A DNA stretch of 64,000 nt from CALMZY01 sp052033915 (GCA_052033915.1 JBPOJF010000006.1:124001-188000), one strand, 5' to 3'. Shown: positions 16,078 to 25,708, counted from the stretch's first letter. Numbers and translations: made by a program. The notes: generated by a model not told the origin, from the letters alone.

Positions 16078-17091
16078 TTACCGCAGACCCATCTCGATCA
16101 TCTTCTCGGCGATCTGGATCGCGTTCTGCGCCGCGCCCTTCCAGATGTTGTCTCCGGAACACCACAACACGAGCCCGTTCTCCACGCTCTGATCCTTGCG
16201 GATGCGGCCCACGAGCACGTCGTAGTTGCCCGAGGCATCAATCGGCATCGGGTACTTCGCGTTTTTCGGATCGTCCACGACCTTCACGCCGGGTTCCTTC
16301 TCGAGAATCGCGCGAGCCTGCTCGGGCGAGAGCGGCTTCTCAAACTCGACGTTGATCGCGATGCTGTGCCCGTTGATCACCGGCACGCGCACGCAGGTGT
16401 TCCCGACTCGGATGGAGGAATCGCCCAGGATCTTGTGGGCCTCCCTCCGCATCTTGACCTCTTCGGTCGTCTCGCCGGAGTCGTCCTTGAACGAGCCGAC
16501 GCACGGAATCACGTTGAAAAGAATCTGGTGCGGATACACCTCGCGCGGCAGCGGCTGTCCGGCCGCCCACGCGCGCGCCTGGGCCTCCAGTTCCTTCACC
16601 GCGGGCGCGCCGGTGCCCGACACCGCCTGGTAGGTGCTGGCGATGATGCGCCGTATCTTCGCGGCGCGGTGCAGCGCGGCCAGCGGCATCAGCGCCACCG
16701 TCGTGCTGCAGTTCGGATTGGCAATCAGGCCCTGATGCCCCTTCAACGCCTCGGCATTGATCTCGGGGATCACGAGCGGTACGCGCGGGTCCATGCGGAA
16801 ATCATCGCCATTGTCGATGACGATACAGCCGCGCAGGGCGGCCTCCCATCCGAACGTTTGAGACGCGCCCTTGGAGCCCTCGGTCCCCGCGAAAAAGGCA
16901 AAGTCCACACCCTCAAACGCCTCGGGAGAAGCGACCTTCACCGGATAGCTCACGCCGTCCAGCACTTCCACGCGCTCGCTGCGCGCAAAGATCGTCAGAC
17001 TGTCCACCGGGAACTTCCGCGCCCGCAGCAAACGAAGCATTTCGGCGCCGACCGCGCCGATGCCTACAACCACAACCTTGTATCTCTTCAT
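16078..17091 (-). CDS. asd: aspartate-semialdehyde dehydrogenase
   Basis: 337 residues. Rossmann start KVVVVGIGAVGAEMLRLLRA, catalytic Cys128 in ANPNCSTTVALMPL, and the GSFKDDSGETTEEVKM and VPVINGHSIAINVEF regions of the dimer/active-site domain. It reduces aspartyl phosphate to the semialdehyde for lysine/diaminopimelate, threonine and methionine synthesis. The start overlaps the leuB stop (ATGA), so the two are one operon. Confidence 0.95.
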   Translation of the reverse strand: MKRYKVVVVGIGAVGAEMLRLLRARKFPVDSLTIFARSERVEVLDGVSYPVKVASPEAFEGVDFAFFAGTEGSKGASQTFGWEAALRGCIVIDNGDDFRMDPRVPLVIPEINAEALKGHQGLIANPNCSTTVALMPLAALHRAAKIRRIIASTYQAVSGTGAPAVKELEAQARAWAAGQPLPREVYPHQILFNVIPCVGSFKDDSGETTEEVKMRREAHKILGDSSIRVGNTCVRVPVINGHSIAINVEFEKPLSPEQARAILEKEPGVKVVDDPKNAKYPMPIDASGNYDVLVGRIRKDQSVENGLVLWCSGDNIWKGAAQNAIQIAEKMIEMGLR

Positions 17092-18185
17092 GACACCGAC
17101 TCCGCCACCCGGCCGGCCACCAAGTCGCCCACTTCCGTCGTGGAATACCCCATCCTCCCGGCCGCCATGCTTTTCATTTTATTGGCCGTAACATACATCA
17201 CGGCCGACTCGATTGCCGCCGAGGCCTTTTCCTCGCCCAGCGTCTGAAGCATCATCGCGCCGGCGCCCACCGCGGCCAGCGGGTTGATGATGTTCTTACC
17301 CGTGTACTTCGGCGCCGAGCCGCCGATCGGTTCAAACATGCTGACGCCCTCGGGATTGATGTTCCCGCCCGCGGCGATTCCCATCCCGCCCTGCGTAATC
17401 GCGCCGAGGTCGGTGATGATGTCGCCGAACATGTTCCCGGTGACGATCACGTCGAACCACTCGGGGTTCTTCACCATCCACATGCTCGTCGCGTCCACAT
17501 GGTAGTACTCGCGCTTGACGTCCTTGTAATCGCGCTCGCCCATCTCGTGGAACGCGCGCTCCCACAGGTCGTACAGGAACGTGAGCACGTTGGTCTTTCC
17601 GCACAGCGCGAGCGTGTTGTGTTCGCCCTTGCCGCGCGCCTTCTTCCCACGCTTGCGGGCATACTCGAAGGCGTACTTCAGGCAGCGGTCCACCTGGAAC
17701 CGCGTGTAGACGCCGCTCTGCACGGCCACCTCGTGCGGCGTTCCCTTCATCGTCACACCGCCCGTGCCCGTGTACGAATCGCCGGTGTTCTCTCGAACCA
17801 CCACGTAGTCAATGTGCTCCGGACCCTTTTCCTTCAAGGGGCACTCGACCCCGGGGTAGAGCCGGACCGGGCGCAGGTTGATATACTGATCCAGGTCGAA
17901 GCGAAGTTTCAGCAGGATGCCCTTTTCGAGAATACCCGGCTTCACGTCGGGATGGCCAATGGCGCCCAGCAGAATCGCATCGTGCTTGCGAAGTTCGTCG
18001 ACGGCGTTCGCCGGCAGAACCTCGCCGGTCCGGAGATAACGCGCGCCGCCGAAATCGTAGTCCGTGAATTCCAGCTTGAAATTGAACTTCGCGGCGGCCG
18101 CCTGGAGGACCTTCAAAGCCTCCCGGGTCACTTCCGGACCCGTACCGTCGCCGCCGATGACCGCGATATTGTAGCTCTTGCTCAT
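17088..18185 (-). CDS. leuB: 3-isopropylmalate dehydrogenase-type decarboxylating dehydrogenase
   Basis: 365 residues from ATG 18185, chosen because AAAGG lies nine bases upstream; ATG 18194 would sit directly on it. Family motifs: GGDGTGPEV, LGAIGHPDV, LRFDLDQYINLRPVRLYPG, VVRENTGDSYTG, NMFGDIITDLGAITQGGMGIA, EPIGGSAPKYTGKNIINPLA. The fold is shared by isopropylmalate, isocitrate and tartrate dehydrogenases. LeuB is the best guess from length and the operon with asd, but no other leu genes are in the window. Confidence 0.85.
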   Translation of the reverse strand: MSKSYNIAVIGGDGTGPEVTREALKVLQAAAAKFNFKLEFTDYDFGGARYLRTGEVLPANAVDELRKHDAILLGAIGHPDVKPGILEKGILLKLRFDLDQYINLRPVRLYPGVECPLKEKGPEHIDYVVVRENTGDSYTGTGGVTMKGTPHEVAVQSGVYTRFQVDRCLKYAFEYARKRGKKARGKGEHNTLALCGKTNVLTFLYDLWERAFHEMGERDYKDVKREYYHVDATSMWMVKNPEWFDVIVTGNMFGDIITDLGAITQGGMGIAAGGNINPEGVSMFEPIGGSAPKYTGKNIINPLAAVGAGAMMLQTLGEEKASAAIESAVMYVTANKMKSMAAGRMGYSTTEVGDLVAGRVAESVS

Positions 18186-18330
18186 GTGTTTCATCCTTTA
18201 TTTTTCGTGCCCAGACGGGCGCAGGACTCTATCAGACATGCCGGACAAAACAAGAACAAACAAAACCGGGTCGGAGAGGGTTTTTCTTTCATTGCACCGG
18301 CGCGGAGTGTAAGATACGCAATACGGCGTT

Positions 18331-19782
18331 ATGACGACCCCAAGACCAGGTTCTGACCACTCGGCGGCGGCGCACCAGACGGAGCGGCTGGCGTACTGGA
18401 ACGACATCGCCCGCCGGACGGCCGACCGCCCCCCCTTCCCCGATGGCTACCACGAACAGATTCTCCGGAGCTACCAGTTCCTCGTCGCGCCCGGCCAGCG
18501 CGTCCTCGAAATCGGCTGCGGCCGCGGCGACCTGCTGGCCGCGCTCCAACCGTCGGTCGGGGTCGGCGTGGATTTCTCCCCGGAAATGATCCGGATCGCC
18601 GAGTCGCGATACCCGAACCTGCGATTCGTCCTCACGGATTCGCACCAAGCGGCCTTCGACGAGACGTTTGACGTCATCATCCTGTCCGACGTCATCAACG
18701 ATCAATGGGATGTTCAGAAGGTGTTCGCCCGCCTGCGGCCCCTGTGCACGCCCCGCACCCGTCTCATCCTGAACTTCTACAGCCGTGTATGGGAACTGCC
18801 CCTGAATCTCGCGGCAAGACTCGGCAAGGCCAATCCCACGCTCCACCAGAACTGGCTGACGATCCCCGATGTGGCGAATCTGCTGAACCTCGCCGGGTTC
18901 GAGATCATCCGCTCCTGGCGGGAAATCCTCTGGCCGCTGCGCACGCCGGTGATCGGCACGATCCTGAATCGCTTCCTGGCCCGGCTCTGGCCGTTCAGCT
19001 ACCTCGGCCTGACCAACTTCGTCCTCGCCCGGCCCCAGCCCGGCGGGGCCGCGGCGCGTGAGGCGCCCGTCGTTTCCGTTATCGTCCCCGCCAGGAACGA
19101 GGCGGGCAATATAGCGCAGATCTTCGAGCGGACGCCGGACATGGGCAGAAAAACGGAACTGGTCTTCGTCGAGGGGCATTCGAAGGACGACACGTACGCC
19201 GAGATTGAAAGGCAGATGGCCGCACACCCGGAACGCCCGGCGAAGCTGCTCCGTCAAACCGGCGTGGGCAAAGGCGACGCCGTGCGCCTGGGCTATGCCG
19301 CCGCCACGGGCGAGGTGTACATGATCCTGGACGCCGATCTGACCGTGCCACCCGAGGACCTCCCGCGCTTCTACGAGGCCCTGCGCGACGGCAAGGGCGA
19401 TTTCATCAACGGCGTGCGGCTGGTGTATCCGATGGAAAAGAGGGCCATGCGCTTCTTCAATTTCCTGGCGAACAAGTTCTTCTCCTGGGCCTTTTCCTGG
19501 CTGCTGGGCCAGTCCGTGAAGGACACCCTCTGCGGCACCAAGGTGTTGTGGAAGGCGGATTACGAGCGGATCGCCGCCAACCGCTCGTACTTCGGCGACT
19601 TCGATCCGTTCGGCGATTTCGACCTGCTGTTCGGCGCCGCCAAGCTGAACCAGAAGATCGTGGACATGCCCATCCGCTACCGGGAGCGCACGTACGGCAC
19701 GACCAACATTCAGAGATGGAAACACGGCTGGCTGCTTCTGCGAATGGTCGTCTTCGCCGCGCGCCGGCTCAAGTTCACATGA
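18331..19782 (+). CDS. fusion of SAM-dependent methyltransferase and family 2 glycosyltransferase
   Basis: 483 residues. Residues about 1-235 form a class I methyltransferase (RVLEIGCGRGDLLAAL, VGVDFSPEMIRIAE, FDVIILSDVIND). Residues about 245-483 form a GT-A glycosyltransferase resembling dolichol/polyprenol-phosphate mannosyl or glucosyl transferases (VSVIVPARNEAGNIAQI, ILDADLTVPPEDLPRFYEAL, SVKDTLCGTKVLWK, RYRERTYGTTNIQRWKHG). The joint is clean, with no frameshift. The next methyltransferase overlaps it (ATGA) and a membrane glycosyltransferase-like gene follows, so it is probably one surface-glycan or protein-glycosylation operon. Confidence 0.88.
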   Translation: MTTPRPGSDHSAAAHQTERLAYWNDIARRTADRPPFPDGYHEQILRSYQFLVAPGQRVLEIGCGRGDLLAALQPSVGVGVDFSPEMIRIAESRYPNLRFVLTDSHQAAFDETFDVIILSDVINDQWDVQKVFARLRPLCTPRTRLILNFYSRVWELPLNLAARLGKANPTLHQNWLTIPDVANLLNLAGFEIIRSWREILWPLRTPVIGTILNRFLARLWPFSYLGLTNFVLARPQPGGAAAREAPVVSVIVPARNEAGNIAQIFERTPDMGRKTELVFVEGHSKDDTYAEIERQMAAHPERPAKLLRQTGVGKGDAVRLGYAAATGEVYMILDADLTVPPEDLPRFYEALRDGKGDFINGVRLVYPMEKRAMRFFNFLANKFFSWAFSWLLGQSVKDTLCGTKVLWKADYERIAANRSYFGDFDPFGDFDLLFGAAKLNQKIVDMPIRYRERTYGTTNIQRWKHGWLLLRMVVFAARRLKFT

Positions 19783-20528
19783 AGGATTCCTCCTTATCGC
19801 GGGCCGCTCACGAGATCGACCACGGCCGCAAGCTGGCCCGGCTTGAAACGGAACGCATCTGGGGCTGGGGAACGCCGGCGGGCCGCCAACGGGCCGATCG
19901 AAGGGCGGAGTTGATCGGCCGGGGCGCCGCGCTCGCTCCCGGGAAGCGGGTTCTGGAAATCGGATGCGGCACGGGCCTCTTCACGGAAAAGTTTGCCCAA
20001 AGCGGCGCGCAGATCGTCGCGGTGGACATTTCTTCCGAACTGCTTGAAAAGGCGCACGGACGAGGATTGCCGGAAGCCCGGGTGCGCTTCCTGGCAATGC
20101 CCTTTGAAGAATGTGATGTGGAGGGCCCCTTCGACGCGGTCATCGGCTCTTCGGTCCTGCATCACCTGGACATCGAGCCGGCATTGACGAAGATTTTCAC
20201 CCTGCTGAAGCCGGGCGGTATTCTGTTCTTCGTCGAACCGAACATGTTGAATCCGTTGATCATCATTCTGAAGAACGTCAAATGGATCAAGAGACGGTTC
20301 GGAGACTCACCGACTGAAACCGCCTTCTTCCGATGGTCCTTTCTCCGGCTCTTGCGTGAGACAGGGTTTGAACAGCCCGTCGTCACCCCTTACGACTGGC
20401 TGCATCCAGCCACGCCCAAAAGAATGATCGGCGCCGTGAGCGCCGCAGGAAAACTTCTCGAGAAAACGCCGATCTTGAAGGAATTTGCGGGCTCCCTTCT
20501 GATCCGGGCCGTCCGTCCTCTCCAGTAA
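19779..20528 (+). CDS. SAM-dependent methyltransferase
   Basis: 249 residues. SAM motif I VLEIGCGTGLFTEKFAQSG, acidic end of strand 2 in IVAVDISSELLEKA, then FDAVIGSSVLHHLD and LLKPGGILFFVEPN. The start ATG overlaps the stop of the upstream fusion gene. The substrate is not evident; similar enzymes modify quinones, lipids and sugars, and the neighbours favour a glycan or lipid-linked sugar. Confidence 0.85.
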   Translation: MKDSSLSRAAHEIDHGRKLARLETERIWGWGTPAGRQRADRRAELIGRGAALAPGKRVLEIGCGTGLFTEKFAQSGAQIVAVDISSELLEKAHGRGLPEARVRFLAMPFEECDVEGPFDAVIGSSVLHHLDIEPALTKIFTLLKPGGILFFVEPNMLNPLIIILKNVKWIKRRFGDSPTETAFFRWSFLRLLRETGFEQPVVTPYDWLHPATPKRMIGAVSAAGKLLEKTPILKEFAGSLLIRAVRPLQ

Positions 20529-20543
20529 AGACGCGAGATTGAG

Positions 20544-22232
20544 ATGGAACCTAAACCGAAGATAGCGCTCATTCTTCTCGGACTGACCCTTCTCACGGGT
20601 GGAGTGTTCCGGCAAGTGTCCGAATTCGATTTTCTTTCATTCGACGACGCCAGTTGTGTCGTCGACAATCCCCACGTCCGCGTCGGACTGACTTGGGAAG
20701 GCATCCGCTGGGCGTTCACCACCCGGCACCACGGATACTGGCAGCCGGTCACGTGGATCGTGCATATGGCCGCCTGCCAACGATTCGGCCTGAACGCCGG
20801 CGCTCACCACCTCGTCAACTTGTTTGTGCACATCGCCAACGTTCTCCTGCTGTTCGGACTCCTGGTCCGGATGACACGCTCCACAGGCCGAAGCGCTTTC
20901 GTGGCGGCGCTGTTCGCCATCCATCCGATGCACGTGGAATCCGTCGTATGGATATCACGACTGAACGACCTCTTGTGTACGTCTTTCTGGATGCTGACCC
21001 TAGGGGCCTACATGCTCTACACGGAACGGCGGGATCGTCGAACGTACCTTCTGACCTTGGCCGCTTTCGTTATAGGGCTCATGTCGAAGCCGATGATCGT
21101 GACCCTGCCGATCATCCTGCTCCTTCTGGACTATTGGCCGTTTTGCCGCATTCAGAAATCAACGAACTGGCGACCTCTCATCCTCGAAAAAATCCCTTTC
21201 TTTCTTCTTTCCGCAGCATCGTCACTGCTCACGTTCTTGAACCAGTATTACGGCGGCGTCACGGCCACCCTCGCCGGGCTCCCTCTCGATGTTCGATGCT
21301 TGAACGCCATCGTGGCATACGGGACGTACCTCTTCAGGCTGGTGTGGCCCGATTCTATGGCGTGCCTCTACCCCTACAACCTGCCCCTGCCGACATGGCA
21401 GATCGTATCCAGTCTGGCGGCTCTCGTCGTGCTGTCCCTTGTCGCGCTCAGATTGGGCATTCGCCGGCGATACGTATTGACCGGCTGGTTCTGGTATCTC
21501 GTCATACTCATCCCCGTCATAGGCATTGTGCAGGTCGGGCCACAGTCCATGGCCGACCGCTACACGTATTTATCTTACGTGGGCCTGTTCATCCTCGTCG
21601 CATGGGGAGTGCCGGATGGGGCCGAGAGGATTTCGACACGGCGAGCGGGCCTTCTGCCCGTGTTGGCGGGACTGATCATTCTCGCCTTTGCCGTTCGCGC
21701 GTGGCTCCAAGTACGAACCTGGAAAGACAGCCTCACGCTCTTTCAGCATGCGGCGGCGGTAACAGAAGAGAACTACATGGCCCATAACAACCTCGGCATC
21801 CTGCTTGCTGACGCGGGCCGGCTCGATGAGGCCATCGCTCAGTATCGGGAAGCTTTGAGGATCCGTCCGACATTTGCCTTCACGCAAAACAACATGGGAA
21901 ACGCACTGATGCAGAAAGGGAAATTGCCTGAAGCAATCCTTCATTTCAACAAAGCCCTTCGGCTTGACCCCGCTTATGCGGAGGCACACAACAACCTGGG
22001 CATCGCCTTGGCGAAACAAGGCAAATTGGACGAGGCTATCGGCTGTTTCATGACCTCGTTGAAAGCCAATCCTGACAACGCGGGAAGGCAGAAGAACCTG
22101 CTTCTGGCGATCGGCAAACTGGAGGACAAGGAAAAAGCCCGGTCCTGTTACCGCGCGGCCCTCGACATCGCGGAGTCCGCCGGAGAACAGGACCTGGCGG
22201 ACGCGATCCGGGAGAAGCTCGCGGCGCCTTGA
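20544..22232 (+). CDS. polytopic membrane protein with C-terminal TPRs (TMTC/GT-C-like)
   Basis: 562 residues. About ten hydrophobic segments fill residues 1-400, with an acidic SFDDASCVVDNPHV motif in the first extracytoplasmic loop (D34/D35), as in GT-C fold transferases that use polyprenyl-phosphate sugars. Further conserved-looking pieces are HPMHVESVVWISRLNDLL and the QSMADRYTYL motif before the last membrane block. Three to four canonical TPRs follow (NNLGILLADAGRLDEAIAQY, NNMGNALMQKGKLPEAILHF, NNLGIALAKQGKLDEAIGCF). The layout is that of TMTC-type O-mannosyltransferases. The upstream polyprenol-phosphate GT domain could make its donor (inference). Confidence 0.82.
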   Translation: MEPKPKIALILLGLTLLTGGVFRQVSEFDFLSFDDASCVVDNPHVRVGLTWEGIRWAFTTRHHGYWQPVTWIVHMAACQRFGLNAGAHHLVNLFVHIANVLLLFGLLVRMTRSTGRSAFVAALFAIHPMHVESVVWISRLNDLLCTSFWMLTLGAYMLYTERRDRRTYLLTLAAFVIGLMSKPMIVTLPIILLLLDYWPFCRIQKSTNWRPLILEKIPFFLLSAASSLLTFLNQYYGGVTATLAGLPLDVRCLNAIVAYGTYLFRLVWPDSMACLYPYNLPLPTWQIVSSLAALVVLSLVALRLGIRRRYVLTGWFWYLVILIPVIGIVQVGPQSMADRYTYLSYVGLFILVAWGVPDGAERISTRRAGLLPVLAGLIILAFAVRAWLQVRTWKDSLTLFQHAAAVTEENYMAHNNLGILLADAGRLDEAIAQYREALRIRPTFAFTQNNMGNALMQKGKLPEAILHFNKALRLDPAYAEAHNNLGIALAKQGKLDEAIGCFMTSLKANPDNAGRQKNLLLAIGKLEDKEKARSCYRAALDIAESAGEQDLADAIREKLAAP

Positions 22233-22245
22233 CCCACCGACCGCG

Positions 22246-22731
22246 TCACGGCCCTTCCCGGGTCTCGAAGCTCAACGGAACAACCAGCACGGGACAGCGC
22301 GACTTGCGCACCACCTTCTCGGTGACCGCGCCAAAGAAGACCTTGCCGATGGAACTGTGGCCCTGGCGGCCGATGACAATCAGGTCGGCCTTCCGCTCTC
22401 CCGCGCACATCAGGATATGATCCGCTTCCGGCCCGTTGCGGACCTCGATATCCATTTGGACGCCGGCCGGCAGACGGGAGACATACGCGGCGCGGATTTT
22501 CTCCTCGATATCCCGCTCGGCCTTCGACTCCACGTTGTCCACTTCGTAGAGGTACGTTTTGAAAAACTGGGCGTCGGGCTCCGGAACGACATGCAGGAGC
22601 GTGATCGCGCAGTCGGACGAATGCCGCGCCTGCTCGAGGGCAAAGTCGAACGCGAAATCCGCGTTCTGGGAAAAATCCGTGCAGAACAGGATGTGCTTGA
22701 AGGGACCGTAGGGCGCTGGAACCGAGTTCAT
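22246..22731 (-). CDS. UspA-family universal stress protein linked to TRAP transporter
   Basis: 161 residues from ATG 22731, which has AGGAGG seven bases upstream; the longer frame would overlap the dctM end. One Usp domain with the nucleotide-binding motif GRQGHSSIGKVFFGAVTEKV, so an ATP-binding type. It is the last gene of the dctPQM operon, 11 bases after dctM. This resembles TeaD, the ATP-binding Usp protein that regulates the TeaABC TRAP transporter, and suggests control of transport activity. Confidence 0.88.
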   Translation of the reverse strand: MNSVPAPYGPFKHILFCTDFSQNADFAFDFALEQARHSSDCAITLLHVVPEPDAQFFKTYLYEVDNVESKAERDIEEKIRAAYVSRLPAGVQMDIEVRNGPEADHILMCAGERKADLIVIGRQGHSSIGKVFFGAVTEKVVRKSRCPVLVVPLSFETREGP

Positions 22732-22742
22732 GGAGATTCCTC

Positions 22743-24047
22743 CTAACGATAGGTCATGGACGGCAACCACAACGAAATCTGCGGAAACGCCACCAGGATC
22801 GCGGCGGCCACGACCAGGCAGGCCAGGAACGGCAGCGCCCCTTTGAACACCGTCTGGAGCGGCAGGTCGCGCTCGATGCCGCTGACTACGTACACGTTCA
22901 CGCCGACGGGCGGCGAGATGACCCCCATCTGGGTCACCACAACGATAATCACGCCAAACCAGATCAGGTTATAGCCCAGGGCCTCAATCACGGGATAGAA
23001 AATCGGAACGGTCAGCAGGATCAGTCCGAGCGCATCCACGAAACAGCCGGCGATGAGATAAAACATGATGATCAGGCCGATGATGACCCATGACGGGAAG
23101 GCCAGCCCGGTCAGCCACGACGCCAGTTCGTAAGGGATGCGGGTGACGGCGAGAAACCGACCGAAGACCACCGCGCCCGCGACGATAATCATGACCATGC
23201 AGGACGTCCGCACCGTTTCGTGGAGGCACTGCACAAACGCCTTCCATCTGAGACGGCGCTGGAGGAGCGCGATGGCGAGCGCACCGGCCGCGCCCACCGC
23301 CGCGGCCTCCGTCGGCGTGAACAGTCCGACGAACATTCCGCCGATGATCACGACGAAAAGAATCACGGCCTCGGCAATGCCGGCGAGGGACTTCCAGCGC
23401 ATGCTCCACGTAACCCCTTCCGCCGCCGGCCCCAGGTGCGGGCGCCGCCGGCAGAGAAGATGAATCGTGACGCAGAACAGGACGGCGATCAGGATGCCCG
23501 GCATGATGCCGGAGATGAACAGCTTGCCGATGGATTGCTCGGTCAGAATGCCGTACACGATGAACACCACGCTCGGCGGGATCAACATGCCGAGGCTCCC
23601 GCCCGCGGCGACCGTCCCGCCGGCCAGCGCCATGCTGTAGCGGTAACGTTTCATCTCCGGCAACGCCACGGAAGCCATCGTCGCCGCGGTGGCCGGACCG
23701 GATCCGCAAATCGCGCCGAAGCCCGCGCACGCGCCCACGGTTGCCATCGCCAACCCGCCCCGGAACATGCCCAGCCAGCAATACGCCGCATGGAACAGGC
23801 GCTTGCTGATCCCCGCATGAAACGCCACCTGCCCCATAAAGATGAACAGAGGGATGACCGTCAGGCTGTAGGAAGAGAAGGTGTCGAAGAAATCCACGGT
23901 CATCATGCTCAACGCGGCGGGCGAGGAAACCACCATCGCGAAGCCCAGCACGCCCGCGATCGCCATGACGAACGCCACCGGCATGCTGCAGATGAGCAGC
24001 AGGAGGAGGAGACCGCAACCCAACAGGCCCGCTTGGATCGGCGTCAT
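22743..24047 (-). CDS. dctM: TRAP transporter large membrane subunit
   Basis: 434 residues from ATG 24047, which overlaps the dctQ stop (ATGA). Twelve or so hydrophobic segments with DctM family motifs: VIPLFIFMGQVAFHAGIS, GACAGFGAICGSGPATAATM, AGGTVAAGGSLGMLIPPSVVF, GLFTPTEAAAVGA, VVTQMGVISPPVGVNVYVV. It carries the Na+-coupled transport pathway for a carboxylate or other small acid. Confidence 0.95.
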   Translation of the reverse strand: MTPIQAGLLGCGLLLLLLICSMPVAFVMAIAGVLGFAMVVSSPAALSMMTVDFFDTFSSYSLTVIPLFIFMGQVAFHAGISKRLFHAAYCWLGMFRGGLAMATVGACAGFGAICGSGPATAATMASVALPEMKRYRYSMALAGGTVAAGGSLGMLIPPSVVFIVYGILTEQSIGKLFISGIMPGILIAVLFCVTIHLLCRRRPHLGPAAEGVTWSMRWKSLAGIAEAVILFVVIIGGMFVGLFTPTEAAAVGAAGALAIALLQRRLRWKAFVQCLHETVRTSCMVMIIVAGAVVFGRFLAVTRIPYELASWLTGLAFPSWVIIGLIIMFYLIAGCFVDALGLILLTVPIFYPVIEALGYNLIWFGVIIVVVTQMGVISPPVGVNVYVVSGIERDLPLQTVFKGALPFLACLVVAAAILVAFPQISLWLPSMTYR

Positions 24048-24544
24048 GGCGACAGGAAGACCTTTCGAGGATGCAACAGATGCTCCAGCACCACAAGGGC
24101 CGACACGGCACAGCCAAAGGCCATGACGAAGGACACCCAGTAGATGGGGCATTCCAGGGTCAGCATGACCTCTCCGCTGGCCCGGAGGCTGATTCCGTAT
24201 TTCACACCCTGCACGCTAAGAAGGAGCAGGAATCCGATCATCAGGACACGCATGATCGAATCGACCGCCAGCCGCGCCGGCAGGGGAAGCTTGTTGAAGA
24301 AGAACTCGATCGCCACATGGCCCTTGACCGCGGTGGTGTATGGCAGGGCACACGAGAGCGTGATCAGGCTCAAGATGCGGACAATGTCGTAACTGCCCTT
24401 CAGCGGATGCCCGCACGCGCGCGCCGCGATGTCAGCGCATATCACCAGCATCATCGCCACAACGCCCGCGCCGGCCGCAAAGGCAAGCCACAGCACCAGC
24501 CGGCGCAGGATACGTTGCCACAGAGAGGAAGAAGTGTCGGTCAT
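24044..24544 (-). CDS. dctQ: TRAP transporter small membrane subunit
   Basis: 166 residues and four hydrophobic segments. Typical DctQ elements are the second helix with VICADIAARACGHPLKGSYD and the short TTAVKGHVAIEFF sequence after helix 2. It lies 15 bases after dctP and overlaps dctM. Confidence 0.92.
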   Translation of the reverse strand: MTDTSSSLWQRILRRLVLWLAFAAGAGVVAMMLVICADIAARACGHPLKGSYDIVRILSLITLSCALPYTTAVKGHVAIEFFFNKLPLPARLAVDSIMRVLMIGFLLLLSVQGVKYGISLRASGEVMLTLECPIYWVSFVMAFGCAVSALVVLEHLLHPRKVFLSP

Positions 24545-24559
24545 GACGATGGATTTCGC

Positions 24560-25600
24560 TTACCGGCCCGCCTCGGCGATTTTCTCCTGAAGCTCCTTGA
24601 GGAAGTCGGCGGCGGGCAGCCCCTTCTCCCCGGCGGTCTTGACGTACGCTTCCAGAATGGGTGCCACCGCGGCTTTCCACCTGGCCTCTTCTTCGGCGGA
24701 AAGCGGAATCGTTTCATGGCCGAGCTGTTGGACGAACTCCGCGCCCTCGCGGTCCGCCTGGTTCCATGCCTCGCCGTGCTTGTCCACCCACTCCGCCGAA
24801 ACCTGCTCGATGATCTGCCGGATATCCGCCGGCAGGCTGTCCCACTTCTTCCGGTTCATCACGACAAACATCGCCGTCGTATATCCGATGCCGGAAGAAT
24901 CCGTCATCGAATGGATGACCTCGCCCTGCTTCCACCCCTTGAGAGTCTCGACCGGGCACAAGGTGGCTTCCACCACGCCTTTTTGCAGCGATTCGTAGGT
25001 TTCCGGCTGGCTCATGGCCACAGGCACGCCCCCCAGCGACTCGACAATCTTGGCCGACAACCCGGTGGCGCGGACCTTCAGGCCGCGCATATCCTCAAGC
25101 GTCCTCACCGGCTTGCGGGAAGCCAGGATACCGGGACCATGGGCGTGGATGTAGAGAACCTTCACATTCTCCACTTCCTTCGGCGCGTATTTCCGAGCCA
25201 TTTCCGTGGCAATGCGGGTAGCGGCGAGGCCGTCGGGGTAACCCAGCGGAAGGTCAAGCCCTTCCAACAGGGGGAACCGCCCGAGCGTATAGGCAAAGCA
25301 GCTCATGCCCATGTCGGCAATTCCGTGCACGACCCCATCGTAGCACTGCGGCGCCTTGGTGAGCGATCCGCCGGGATACGTGGTGATCTTCACGCGCCCG
25401 TCGGTACGCGCCTCGACTTCCCGGGACCATTCCTCGGCCGTCTTGCACTGAATATGAGAGGGAGGGAAAAAGATGCTGTACGACAACTCGATCGGTTTCT
25501 GCGAAGCCGGCTCCGCCGTGGCCTTCCCGCATCCGGCAGTCAGCAACGCGCCCGCCGCCGCGAGAATCAACCCGAAAAAGACTCCAGACCATCTTGTCAT
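24560..25600 (-). CDS. dctP: TRAP transporter substrate-binding lipoprotein
   Basis: 346 residues. Signal peptide with lipobox LLTAGC (Cys about residue 24), so it is probably membrane-tethered. The DctP fold is visible in LSYSIFFPPSHIQCKTAEEW, DGRVKITTYPGGSLTKAPQC, GIADMGMSCFAYTLGRFPLLE, LKVRATGLSAKIVESLGGVP and VEATLCPVETLKGWKQGEV. AGGAG stands seven bases before the start. A good promoter lies about 50 bases upstream. The ligand is not predictable. Confidence 0.94.
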   Translation of the reverse strand: MTRWSGVFFGLILAAAGALLTAGCGKATAEPASQKPIELSYSIFFPPSHIQCKTAEEWSREVEARTDGRVKITTYPGGSLTKAPQCYDGVVHGIADMGMSCFAYTLGRFPLLEGLDLPLGYPDGLAATRIATEMARKYAPKEVENVKVLYIHAHGPGILASRKPVRTLEDMRGLKVRATGLSAKIVESLGGVPVAMSQPETYESLQKGVVEATLCPVETLKGWKQGEVIHSMTDSSGIGYTTAMFVVMNRKKWDSLPADIRQIIEQVSAEWVDKHGEAWNQADREGAEFVQQLGHETIPLSAEEEARWKAAVAPILEAYVKTAGEKGLPAADFLKELQEKIAEAGR

Positions 25601-25647
25601 CGCCGTCTCCTTTGTTCCGGCATTTCGCGCCGGCGGTGAGACTTCGG

Positions 25648-25676
25648 AATATAGTGAGCGAGGCGCCCGGAAGCAA
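25648..25676 (-). promoter_or_regulatory. sigma-70 promoter of the TRAP operon
   Basis: On the minus strand: TTGCTT, 17-base spacer, TATATT, 48 bases before the dctP start. Confidence 0.6.
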
Positions 25677-25708
25677 GCCGGAGCCCCGGAAAAAACGGGG
25701 AAACCACC

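Noticed and set aside
17088..18185. Annotation as isocitrate or tartrate dehydrogenase
   Set aside because: Length and the operon with asd favour LeuB, although substrate assignment from motifs alone is not certain.
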